8,063 nt of DNA from an uncultured Hyphomicrobiales bacterium (GCA_903932565.1 CAIZGQ010000604.1:1-8063); one strand, 5' to 3'; numbered from the stretch's first letter, positions 1 to 6,854 are shown. Notes: generated by a model not told the origin, from the sequence alone. Numbers and translations are program-made.

Positions 1-30
1 ATACCGCAAGGTCTTCAGATGCCGCATGTC

Positions 31-68
31 CAAGCCCTTCCCAAGCACACCGTCTTTGGAGGGCCTTG
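31..68. other. Imperfect hairpin in the leader before the first operon
   Basis: Positions 31-41 and 58-68 can pair as an 11-position stem with one C/C mismatch and one G/T wobble, around a 16-base loop. No T-run follows on either strand, so it is not a standard intrinsic terminator. It could be the remains of an upstream gene's 3' end, a weak attenuator, or chance. The rest of 1-214 shows no convincing gene: the open frames there have no recognisable protein, and I find no well-matched -35/-10 pair. Confidence 0.25.
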
Positions 69-135
69 CAAGACTGATGCCTTTTCGGCAACGCTTGGCG
101 CTGAAATTGGCAATGGATTGATGCAGCGGTGCGGC

Positions 136-198
136 CTTAAGCTTGTCCGATTGGTCGTGTGTGGCGCCGATCGCCAACGGGCCGGCAACTTAAGCTTG
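136..198 (+). repeat. Short direct repeat CTTAAGCTTG upstream of the first gene
   Basis: The 10-base word CTTAAGCTTG occurs at 136-145 and again at 189-198, 53 bases apart (about five helical turns). The second copy ends just before the AAGGA ribosome-binding site at 201-205. Each copy contains two overlapping 6-base palindromes, CTTAAG and AAGCTT. The spacing and place would suit a pair of operator half-sites for a regulator encoded off the left edge. AAGCTT-containing words also occur elsewhere in the window, so chance is quite possible. Confidence 0.25.
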
Positions 199-214
199 AG
201 AAGGATCATCGCAC

Positions 215-1258
215 ATGACCATCCAGCCTTTACGCCATGTATTTCATGCTTTGATTGCCGGTTGTGTCCTGGCGCTGGCCTCTGCGTCTGTCACGCCCGC
301 CTCCGCTGACACCAAGCTCAAGATGGTCCTCAATTGGAAATATCAGGGCCCACAAGGCATGTTTTTTCTGGCGGAAGATCTTGGCTATTTTAAAGCCGAA
401 GGGTTGGACGTCACCATGGACCAAGGCAATGGCTCTGGTGCCGCCGTTCCGCTGGTTGCCAATGGCACCTATGATGTCGGCTTTGGTGACATCAATGCCT
501 TGATCGAGATGGCGGCCCGCAAGCCCGAAGATGCGCCAATTGCTATTGCAGTTCTTTACAACGAGCCACCCTTCACCATAGCCGTCAAAGCCGACAGCCC
601 GATCAAGACACCGCAGGATCTCGTCGGCAAAACACTCGGCGGTCCGGCAAATGACGGCGCATTGAAACTGTTTCCCGCCTTCTGCAACATCATAAAGATC
701 GATTGCTCCAAGATCAGCATTACCAACCTCGCACCTAACCTGCGCGAGCAAATGTTGATGCAGGGACAGGTCGATGGCGTTTTTGGTTATATCAACACCA
801 TCCGATTCTCAGCTCGCAATATGGGCCTTGATGAAACCGCCGTCCGCTTTATTCCATACGGCGATTATGGTCTCGACCTTTATTCCAACTCTATCATCGT
901 GTCGAAGAAGCTTGTTGCTGAAAATCCATCAGCTCTGCAAGGATTTCTTCGGGCCATCAACAAGGGCATGATTGCCGCCATCAAGGATCCTGATGCCGCC
1001 ATTGCGTCAGTTGCAAAGCGCGAGCCCTTGATCAAAAAGGCACTCGATCGGGCCTTGTTCGATGCCACATTGAAGTTTGAAATGAACCATCCGGAGATGA
1101 CGAAGATTGGCCTTGGGGATGTTGATCCCGATCGTTTGAAGCGCTCCATTGATACGCTTGTGAGCGTCAATACATTGCCGCGCACACCTGCCATGTCGGA
1201 AATCTTCACACCGGCGTTCTTGCCGCCGCTGGCGGACCGATGGAAAACAGCCTTCTAA
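215..1258 (+). CDS. NMT1/THI5-like ABC transporter substrate-binding protein
   Basis: This is the periplasmic ligand-binding component of an ABC importer, 347 residues, the usual size for the family. Residues 1-31 form a Sec signal peptide: a short n-region with Arg7, a hydrophobic stretch (about 11-26) and a likely cut after the A-S-A at 29-31. The mature protein begins with the family pattern TKLKMVLNWKYQGPQG at 33-48, followed by FLAEDLGYFKAEGLDV (51-66) and a GSG motif (73-75), typical of proteins binding pyrimidine-like, sulfonate or similar small ligands. It lacks the Cys-rich motif of yeast Thi5, so a ligand-binding role is expected rather than thiamine-precursor synthesis. The ATG has an AAGGA site (201-205) nine bases upstream. 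It leads an operon that also encodes the ATPase and permease, so it is probably their cognate binding protein. The ligand is unknown; the neighbouring cyclic amidohydrolase suggests a cyclic amide, imide or pyrimidine-like compound. Confidence 0.9.
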   Translation: MTIQPLRHVFHALIAGCVLALASASVTPASADTKLKMVLNWKYQGPQGMFFLAEDLGYFKAEGLDVTMDQGNGSGAAVPLVANGTYDVGFGDINALIEMAARKPEDAPIAIAVLYNEPPFTIAVKADSPIKTPQDLVGKTLGGPANDGALKLFPAFCNIIKIDCSKISITNLAPNLREQMLMQGQVDGVFGYINTIRFSARNMGLDETAVRFIPYGDYGLDLYSNSIIVSKKLVAENPSALQGFLRAINKGMIAAIKDPDAAIASVAKREPLIKKALDRALFDATLKFEMNHPEMTKIGLGDVDPDRLKRSIDTLVSVNTLPRTPAMSEIFTPAFLPPLADRWKTAF

Positions 1259-1283
1259 CGAAGTCGCAAACGGGAGCAACGTC

Positions 1284-2075
1284 ATGGACCTCATGCTGAC
1301 GGATCGTGTGGCCTTGATCACAGGGCCCGCGAAAGGAATGGGTGCAAATGTCACCAAGGCTTTTGCTGCGGAGGGCTGCAAGCTTGCGTTGATCGGGCGC
1401 GACACCAGGGCGATTGAGGAGGTTGCGCAAGACATTCGCGCCATGGGTCGCCCGGTCATTGTCATTGGATGTGATTTGACACTTGCAGATCAATGCGAAG
1501 CTGCGGCGCAAAAGACGCTCACAGAATTTGGTCGCATCGATATCCTTGTCAATATTGCGGGCGGCTCTGGTCCAATCGGAAAGACCGGCGCACAGACCAG
1601 TGCGGAGGAGTTTGACGAGATCGTCACGCTCAATATGAATGGCTGCTTTCACACCATGCATGCTGTCCTGCCTGCGATGATCGCGCAGCGCTACGGCAAG
1701 ATCGTCAATGTCGGCGGCACGTTTGGCATGCGGGGCCGCGCGGGTCGCATGGCTTATTCGGCTTCAAAATGGGGCTTGCGCGGCATCACAAAAAGCTTCG
1801 CGCTTGAAGTTGGCCAGCATAATGTCAACGTGAATTACGTCGCGCCTGGCATGGTGGATGGACCGCGCTTTCGTGAAAAAGTCTGCGCCAATATGGCAAA
1901 AACCCTTGGTATCACGCTTGAGGAAGCCATGGAGCGCCATGCGGCAGATTATGCCATGCGACGGGTGACAGTGGACGCTGATGTCGCCAATGCATGCCTG
2001 TTTCTTGCCAGCGATGTCTCGCGACAGATGACCGGTGTTGATCTCCCAGTTGACGGCGGATGGGCAGCGTTATGA
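1284..2075 (+). CDS. SDR family oxidoreductase lacking the usual catalytic serine
   Basis: A classical short-chain dehydrogenase/reductase of 263 residues that would interconvert an alcohol and a carbonyl with NAD(H) or NADP(H) in the cytoplasm. The cofactor motif TGPAKGMG is at 13-20, Asp64 in the CDL stretch is the usual adenine-contact position, and NIAGG at 90-94 replaces NNAG. The catalytic Asn is N117 and the YxxxK motif is Y158/K162. The serine expected 13 residues before the Tyr is missing: the normally Ser-Ser pair is Gly144-Gly145, followed by Thr146. The family C-terminal pattern DLPVDGGW is at 253-260. Arg39 in the GRD motif after the second strand hints at NADP preference, but this is weak. 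The ATG has GGGAG at 1272-1276, seven bases upstream, 25 bases after the binding-protein stop. The stop overlaps the start of the amidohydrolase, so the two enzymes are probably coupled. The substrate is unknown. Confidence 0.9.
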   Translation: MDLMLTDRVALITGPAKGMGANVTKAFAAEGCKLALIGRDTRAIEEVAQDIRAMGRPVIVIGCDLTLADQCEAAAQKTLTEFGRIDILVNIAGGSGPIGKTGAQTSAEEFDEIVTLNMNGCFHTMHAVLPAMIAQRYGKIVNVGGTFGMRGRAGRMAYSASKWGLRGITKSFALEVGQHNVNVNYVAPGMVDGPRFREKVCANMAKTLGITLEEAMERHAADYAMRRVTVDADVANACLFLASDVSRQMTGVDLPVDGGWAAL

Positions 2076-3517
2076 GCGTGAACGTCATGGCAGATCTCGT
2101 TATTCATAACAGCGTCGTCGTGACTGGCGAGACGATGTATCCCGCCAGTGTTGCCATCCACGACGGCAAAATTCTGAGCATCGGCTCTGCAGACTCAATG
2201 CCGCAAGCAAAGGAGGTTCTGGATGCAACGGGGCTGCATCTTTTGCCAGGTGCCATCGACGTTCATGTGCATTTCCGTGATCCTGGCTATCCCCATAAAG
2301 AAGATTGGGAAAGCGGGACCGCTGCTGCGGCGTTTGGCGGCGTGACCACCGTGTTTGATATGCCCAATACAATTCCACCAACGGGCACAGCACAAATTCT
2401 CGCCGACAAGCATGCGATCGCAAGCTCGAAAGCATATGTCGATTACGGCCTGTATGGTTTGCTCGGCGAAAACACAATTGCCAATGTGGCCGAGCTGGTG
2501 GCTGGCGGCGTGATCGGGTTCAAGCTCTACATGGGCAATACGTTTGGGGCGATTCCCTCGCCCTCAACCGGTGCTATGCTTGAAGCGTTTGAAGTTGTAG
2601 CCCCCACGGGCAAACGCGTTTCGCTGCACGCAGAAACAAACTCGATCATGGAGCGACGCCAATCGCGCTTGACGGCCGCGGGGCGCACCGATGCGCTGGC
2701 GCATCTTGCAGCGCGCCCTGCCGTGGTGGCCGTGGAGGCTGTGGCCCGTGCGGCCATCCTTGCAGAATGGACCGGTGCTCGCATTCATGTGCTGCACATT
2801 TCCTCGGCCGCAGAACTTCGCCCACTTGCGGAGGCCAAGGCGCGCGGCGTCGATATTACGGGCGAAACATGCCCACAATATCTGTTTCTATCAGCCGATG
2901 ATTACGAGCGACTTGGCGGCATTATCCGCGTCAACCCGCCCGTGCGTGAAATCGAAAACCAGCAGCCGATCTGGGATGCCTTGATGAGCGGGGTGATCGA
3001 CATCATCGCAACAGATCATGCGCCGCATGCCATTCCTGAAAAAACACGCGACGATATCTGGACCGTTGATTGCGGCTTTCCGGGCGTTGAGACGCAGCGA
3101 CCCATGATGCTGACCGAGGTCGCTGCGGGCCGCGTCTCACTCTGCCAATATGTGCGATGGAGTTCGGTGAACCCGGCCAAGGTCTGGGGTCTGTTTCCAC
3201 GTAAAGGTTTGATTGAGCCTGGCGCAGACGCGGATATCGCGCTTGTTGATCTGAAACATCAATGGAAAATTGACGATGCGCAGCTGCAGTCGCGCTCGAA
3301 AATCTCCCCATGGCATGGGCGAAACGTGTGCGGCCTGACGATTCACACCCTGGTGCGTGGACGCTTTGCCATGCGGGACCGTACATTGGTCACAGGGACC
3401 AAAGGCTGGGGTCGATCCGTTCACACCATCCAACACATGCCGACCCCTCAGCCGTGCCATACGGACGAAACAATGCAGGCGATTTTGCGAGATCCCAAAC
3501 CATCGCAACGCACATGA
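2072..3517 (+). CDS. Dihydroorotase/allantoinase/hydantoinase-type cyclic amidohydrolase
   Basis: A cytoplasmic metal-dependent hydrolase of the amidohydrolase superfamily, expected to open a cyclic amide, imide or ureide ring. Numbered from the ATG at 2072 (481 residues), the binuclear site looks complete: HVH at 65-67 in the HVHFRDPG motif, probable carboxylated Lys151 in GFKLYMG, His186 (SLHAE), His242 (VLHIS) and Asp315 in ATDHAPH. ETCPQYLFL at 265-273 is common to hydantoinases and allantoinases. The core ends near the GWGR motif (445-448), leaving a tail of about 33 residues that I do not recognise. The start at 2072 is preferred because its ATGA overlaps the SDR stop; an in-frame ATG at 2060 would add four residues and one at 2087 would remove five. 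Family resemblance does not separate allantoin, hydantoin, dihydropyrimidine or other ring substrates. A housekeeping pyrimidine-synthesis role is unlikely given the transporter neighbours. Confidence 0.88.
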   Translation: MSVNVMADLVIHNSVVVTGETMYPASVAIHDGKILSIGSADSMPQAKEVLDATGLHLLPGAIDVHVHFRDPGYPHKEDWESGTAAAAFGGVTTVFDMPNTIPPTGTAQILADKHAIASSKAYVDYGLYGLLGENTIANVAELVAGGVIGFKLYMGNTFGAIPSPSTGAMLEAFEVVAPTGKRVSLHAETNSIMERRQSRLTAAGRTDALAHLAARPAVVAVEAVARAAILAEWTGARIHVLHISSAAELRPLAEAKARGVDITGETCPQYLFLSADDYERLGGIIRVNPPVREIENQQPIWDALMSGVIDIIATDHAPHAIPEKTRDDIWTVDCGFPGVETQRPMMLTEVAAGRVSLCQYVRWSSVNPAKVWGLFPRKGLIEPGADADIALVDLKHQWKIDDAQLQSRSKISPWHGRNVCGLTIHTLVRGRFAMRDRTLVTGTKGWGRSVHTIQHMPTPQPCHTDETMQAILRDPKPSQRT

Positions 3518-4338
3518 GTGACCCTGCGCGCAGCGAGACCTTTGTAGAACTCGCAAATGCATCGCTGACCTATGGTCGCGGCACGTCCGGTATTGTCGCG
3601 TTGAAGCAGACAAACCTGCGGATTGCCAAGGGCGACTTTGTTGCGCTTGTGGGTCCGTCAGGATGTGGCAAATCGACAATCCTGAAGCTTGTCACGGGGC
3701 TGCTGACGGCATCGTCGGGCGCGGTGCTCGTCTCCGGGCGCGAAGTGGGCGCGATACCGGTTCGCGTCGGCATGGCGTTTCAAAACCCGACGCTGCTGCC
3801 CTGGCTGCGCATTCGCGACAATATCCATCTGCCTTTGAAAATAGTTCCCCCGTTCCGGGCAAACTTCAAAGCAAAGCGGCACAGCGAATTCAAGGATCGC
3901 GCGGATGCGCTTTTAAAAAAAGTCGGCCTCGAGGGCTTTGCTGACAAGTTTCCATGGGAATTGTCAGGCGGAATGCTGCAACGCGCGTCGTTGTGTCGGG
4001 CCCTGATTCATGACCCTGAACTTCTCATGCTAGATGAGCCGTTTGGGGCGCTCGACCAATTCACGCGCGAGGAATTGTGGGCCATCATGCAGGACCTTTG
4101 GCTTGAGCGGCGTCCAACCGTGCTGCTGGTCACACATGATTTGAAAGAGGCTAGCTACCTCGCCAATCGCATCCTTGTGATGAAGCCACGCCCCGGCCAT
4201 ATCGTTGAAGATTGCGATGTGGATTTTGCCCGTCCGCGGACCATCGACATGACATACGCGCCTGAGTTTGTCGCCCTCACCCAGCGTTTACGACAGCTCA
4301 TCGTGGCCGGACGCGAGCCAGGGACAGTAGCACAATGA
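3514..4338 (+). CDS. ABC transporter ATP-binding protein (SsuB/TauB-type)
   Basis: The ATPase subunit that powers the importer from the cytoplasmic face, 274 residues. All nucleotide-binding motifs are present: Walker A GPSGCGKST (47-55), Q-loop Gln90 in AFQNPTLLPW, signature LSGGM (150-154), Walker B LLMLDEP (170-176), D-loop GALD (178-181) and the switch His208 in VTHD. The AFQ.P.LLPW pattern is typical of the nitrate/sulfonate/taurine/pyrimidine-precursor importers that pair with NMT1-like binding proteins. The segment at 112-126, rich in Lys and Arg, lies in the helical domain that contacts the permease. The start at 3514 is chosen over an in-frame ATG at 3310 because it gives a 4-base ATGA overlap with the amidohydrolase stop and a normal family N-terminus. 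No strong Shine-Dalgarno precedes it, which fits coupled translation. Confidence 0.93.
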   Translation: MSDPARSETFVELANASLTYGRGTSGIVALKQTNLRIAKGDFVALVGPSGCGKSTILKLVTGLLTASSGAVLVSGREVGAIPVRVGMAFQNPTLLPWLRIRDNIHLPLKIVPPFRANFKAKRHSEFKDRADALLKKVGLEGFADKFPWELSGGMLQRASLCRALIHDPELLMLDEPFGALDQFTREELWAIMQDLWLERRPTVLLVTHDLKEASYLANRILVMKPRPGHIVEDCDVDFARPRTIDMTYAPEFVALTQRLRQLIVAGREPGTVAQ

Positions 4339-5108
4339 CAAAACAGCTCAGGACCCGCATCGCCTCCGCATCTGTGATGATTGGGTTTTTTGTGCTTTGG
4401 GAGATCGTTTGCGTCGCTTTCCACTTGCGCGAGATCGTCGTGCCGCGGCCATCCGTCATCCTGGCAACATTGTGGGAGGACCTCCCCGGTATCTGGCCCC
4501 ATGACTTGCAAACGATCTATACGACGCTCGTTGGCTTTGGCATCGGCATTGTCGCAGGCGTTCTTCTTGGCATCCTCGTTGGCTCCTCCAAATTGGCGTA
4601 TGATGTCGCCTATCCTCTTCTGATTGGCTTTGCATCCATTCCAAAGGTCGCCGTCGTGCCCATCCTCGTGCTGTGGTGTGGGGCTGGGACAATTCCGGCC
4701 ATTATCACGGCGGCCATCACCTGCGTGTTTCCGGTCATCGTTAACGTTGCGACGGGCCTTGCCACGACCGAACCGGAACTCGAAGATGTGATGCGCACCT
4801 TGCGGGCCTCCAAACTCGACATCCTGCGCAATGTTGGACTGCCGCGGGCGATGCCTTATTTTTTCGCATCCCTGAAAGTCGCTGTGACACTTGCGTTTGT
4901 TGGCACTGTCATTTCAGAGACAGTTGCCTCAAACCGTGGCATCGGCAATCTCATGATGATCGCGAGCTCACGCTTTGATGTTCCCCTTGTGTTTGCTGGA
5001 CTTCTCATTCTCGCCGTGATGGGCGTCATGCTTTACGGCGTGTTCTCGCTGATTGAACTGCGCGTGACGGGGTGGACGCGTCGGCAGGATATGTCCGTTT
5101 CCGGCTGA
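4335..5108 (+). CDS. ABC transporter permease (SsuC/TauC-type)
   Basis: The membrane-spanning subunit of the importer, 257 residues, a normal length for the family. Hydrophobic segments lie at about 11-29, 63-83, 92-113, 117-140, 178-198 and 216-240, consistent with six helices. The cytoplasmic coupling (EAA) loop falls at about 147-180, from TEPELEDVMRTLRAS to VGLPRAMPYFFASLK, and is the contact with the ATPase. The GIGNLM motif at 202-207 and IPKVAVVPILVLW at 102-114 are characteristic of this permease group. The ATGA start overlaps the ATPase stop, and AGGGACA lies about nine bases upstream. It is the last gene of the operon and presumably forms a homodimer with two copies of the ATPase. 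Its stop is 14 bases from the stop of the convergent isochorismatase-fold gene, with no clear terminator between. Confidence 0.93.
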   Translation: MTKQLRTRIASASVMIGFFVLWEIVCVAFHLREIVVPRPSVILATLWEDLPGIWPHDLQTIYTTLVGFGIGIVAGVLLGILVGSSKLAYDVAYPLLIGFASIPKVAVVPILVLWCGAGTIPAIITAAITCVFPVIVNVATGLATTEPELEDVMRTLRASKLDILRNVGLPRAMPYFFASLKVAVTLAFVGTVISETVASNRGIGNLMMIASSRFDVPLVFAGLLILAVMGVMLYGVFSLIELRVTGWTRRQDMSVSG

Positions 5109-5122
5109 TCGACACAGGCTTT

Positions 5123-5773
5123 TTAGATCGACCAGATGTCCAGGATCTCGTCCGTGCGCACCACGGGCGTGGTCCAGCTTCGCAAAAAATCAAGGCTACG
5201 AGTGTGCGCAATGTCCGTATAGGACCCGCAGGCATCTTCGGGAACCACTGTGAAGTAACCAAGAGCCGCTGCGTGGCGACAGGTGAATTCCACGCCGATA
5301 TCGGTTGCGACGCCTGCGATCACCAGCGTTTTGATACCCAGCGTCCTCAAGCGCATGTCGAGCGGTGTGTCGATAAACAAAGATGGCTGGCTTTTCTGCA
5401 GCACAATATGATGTGGAGCCGGGGCGAGCCCATCCAGAAACTGAGTCTCCTCCATGCCTTCCTGCATCGTATCCTTGAGTTGACTTGGATGATCGACCTT
5501 TTGCTTTTTCATGAGAAAGCGCAGGAACGGACCATTGATCATGTGCAAAGGCGGCAGAACGTGTCGGCTCCAAAAAACCGGGATGCTGCTTTGATCTGCA
5601 GCGCTGAGCAAACGCGCCGCATTCTGCTTGATGTTTTCGACATGGAGAGCCCTGCCAGCAAGACCTTTCTGCATGTCCCACATGATGAGCGCCACTTTGT
5701 CCTTGGCCACAAACTCCGGCAGATTCTGTGGAATGAAGACGTGATCGAGGCCGTGTGTGTGCGTGTCTGGCAT
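5123..5773 (-). CDS. Isochorismatase-fold hydrolase with Gly at the catalytic Cys position
   Basis: A cytoplasmic alpha/beta protein of the isochorismatase-like superfamily, 216 residues from the ATG at 5773. Asp33 in the MWDMQKG motif and Lys127 in LQKSQPS match the first two members of the Asp-Lys-Cys triad. The cis-peptide motif reads GVATDIGVEFT (154-164), which puts Gly160 exactly where amidases of this fold (nicotinamidase, N-carbamoylsarcosine amidase, RutB) have the nucleophilic Cys. EntB- and PhzD-type isochorismatases also have Gly there and hydrolyse a vinyl ether without a covalent intermediate. The only nearby Cys, Cys165, is five residues later and in the following helix. The ATG is preferred to a GTG at 5788 because AGGTGGA (5784-5790) precedes it at a usable spacing. 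It follows the alpha/beta hydrolase by 15 bases and ends the minus-strand operon. The substrate is unknown; a simple amidase call would be unsafe. Confidence 0.87.
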   Translation of the reverse strand: MPDTHTHGLDHVFIPQNLPEFVAKDKVALIMWDMQKGLAGRALHVENIKQNAARLLSAADQSSIPVFWSRHVLPPLHMINGPFLRFLMKKQKVDHPSQLKDTMQEGMEETQFLDGLAPAPHHIVLQKSQPSLFIDTPLDMRLRTLGIKTLVIAGVATDIGVEFTCRHAAALGYFTVVPEDACGSYTDIAHTRSLDFLRSWTTPVVRTDEILDIWSI

Positions 5774-5783
5774 GGTAGGACGT

Positions 5784-5790
5784 TCCACCT
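5784..5790 (-). promoter_or_regulatory. Ribosome-binding site deciding the isochorismatase-fold start
   Basis: AGGTGGA on the minus strand lies ten bases before the ATG at 5773. It overlaps the alternative GTG start at 5788, so it supports the ATG over the GTG. It also overlaps the stop codon of the upstream alpha/beta hydrolase, which suggests re-initiation by the same ribosomes. Confidence 0.5.
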
Positions 5791-6850
5791 ATTGGAGATG
5801 TTCAAGCATCCAGTCCGCTGTCAGCGGACGAAATTTGTAAGGGATGTTGAAGCAGACATGATTGCCTTCCGGATAAACGACAAGCTCTGAAGGGCCCATC
5901 ATCGCGTCAGCCAAAAGTTGCCCCTCGCTCACAGGAATAATGCGATCGCCGGCGCCGAAGATGATCAGCATGGGGCATTTGATCTTTGGTGCTTCATCCG
6001 TGAGGTTGAGTGAATACGCAAATTCGAGCGCCTGCTTGTGCGTGGCGAGGTGCGCCCGAATGCGAAACAAGTCCTGTGACACATCGGGCATCTGCGGGAG
6101 CACGGGACCAAAATTAAATGGGCCACAATTGGCAATGCAAGCCTTCAAGCGAGGCTCCTGCGCAGCCGAGAGCGGTGCATAAAACGCGCCCAAACTCTGG
6201 CCAACAACGCCAACGCGCTGCGCATCAACAGATGGCGTTGCTGCTAGCACCTCAAGGACGGCTGACATCGCGCCGCCCCAATCCAGCGAAATGGGAAACT
6301 TCGCCGCCGCTTCCCCCTGCCCTGGCCCATCCAGAGTCAGTGTCGCGAGGCCACGCTCGAGAAACGGCTCACTCCAGCTGTGCAGCTCTTCCTTGCAGGC
6401 ATCAAGACCCGGCAGAATGATCGCAACCGGAGACGGACCGGCGCGCTCTGGCAGGCGCAAATGCCCATAAATAAAATCGTCTCGATAAGGAATGACCAAA
6501 CGCTGCGGCGGAAATCGCAGGCCGGGCGCGGCGAGCTGGTAACACCGCAACATATGGGCTTGCGCGATCGCGAACTCGTCCGGCTTCGCACCGAACAAGT
6601 GCTTGCCATAATGGTACATGATGGCGGCGCGGAGCCATGCCTCTGACGCAGTTGCAGGACGATTTTTCGCCAGCGCGTCCTGCGCCAGGACTTCATGCTT
6701 TGCGGCTTCATCCGACCAGATGCGGCACCAGTCCGCCCATGATTCAATCCGGGCGATCAAACGCTGCAAGTCATTGGGGTCAACGCCCGTCGCAATATAG
6801 CGCGGCGTGAAATGCGAAAAAATCAGATCGACCTGACGATCAGATGACAT
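5789..6850 (-). CDS. Alpha/beta hydrolase, dihydroxypseudooxynicotine hydrolase-like
   Basis: A serine-type alpha/beta hydrolase of 353 residues (from the ATG at 6850). The first 115 or so residues are helical with no hydrolase motif, as in the cap/N-terminal domain of 2,6-dihydroxypseudooxynicotine hydrolase and FrsA-like proteins. The hydrolase core follows: oxyanion-hole region LPGLDACKEE (146-155), DGPGQGE (174-180), nucleophile elbow GQSLG with Ser219, Asp302 in GAGDRIIP, and His331 in EGNH, so a complete Ser-Asp-His triad is visible. The characterised relative cleaves a carbon-carbon bond in a diketone-like ring product; other relatives are esterases or amidases. No signal peptide is present, so it acts in the cytoplasm. 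It lies between a binding protein and the isochorismatase-fold gene, which suggests successive steps in one pathway. The ATG is chosen over a TTG at 6862 because GGGGAA lies just upstream of it. Confidence 0.87.
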   Translation of the reverse strand: MSSDRQVDLIFSHFTPRYIATGVDPNDLQRLIARIESWADWCRIWSDEAAKHEVLAQDALAKNRPATASEAWLRAAIMYHYGKHLFGAKPDEFAIAQAHMLRCYQLAAPGLRFPPQRLVIPYRDDFIYGHLRLPERAGPSPVAIILPGLDACKEELHSWSEPFLERGLATLTLDGPGQGEAAAKFPISLDWGGAMSAVLEVLAATPSVDAQRVGVVGQSLGAFYAPLSAAQEPRLKACIANCGPFNFGPVLPQMPDVSQDLFRIRAHLATHKQALEFAYSLNLTDEAPKIKCPMLIIFGAGDRIIPVSEGQLLADAMMGPSELVVYPEGNHVCFNIPYKFRPLTADWMLEHLQ

Positions 6851-6854
6851 TCTG

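Noticed and set aside
19..309. Plus-strand open frame of 96 codons covering the leader
   Set aside because: It overlaps the signal peptide of the binding protein in another frame, has no ribosome-binding site and resembles nothing I know; the minus-strand frame at 15-209 is equally unconvincing.
230..751. Minus-strand open frame of 173 codons opposite the first binding protein
   Set aside because: The plus-strand protein has a signal peptide, ribosome-binding site and family motifs; the reverse frame has none.
3310..3513. Longer ATPase reading with 68 extra N-terminal residues
   Set aside because: The extra residues overlap the end of the amidohydrolase in another frame, match no ABC ATPase N-terminus, and the ATG at 3514 gives the ATGA overlap.
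2072..3517. Assigning the amidohydrolase to de novo pyrimidine synthesis as pyrC
   Set aside because: The protein fits the wider cyclic amidohydrolase group with a probable carboxylated Lys and hydantoinase-like ETCPQYLFL motif, and sits in a transporter and catabolic operon, so a specific symbol is not justified.
3910..3923. T4A7 run inside the ATPase gene that matches a -1 slippery heptamer (T TTA AAA)
   Set aside because: A shift would end within about 30 codons, before Walker B, giving a useless product, and there is no evident stimulating structure; the normal frame is intact. It is more likely a chance run at Leu-Leu-Lys-Lys.
5100..5125. Possible bidirectional terminator between the convergent operons
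   Set aside because: There is a T-run after GGC, but I could not find a stem of useful length next to it; the GATCGAC words at 5107 and 5126 are direct, not inverted, repeats.
5072..5890. Long plus-strand open frame of 272 codons
   Set aside because: It runs antisense to the isochorismatase-fold gene and the end of the alpha/beta hydrolase, has low-complexity-like composition with no family motif, while the minus-strand frames carry clear conserved motifs.
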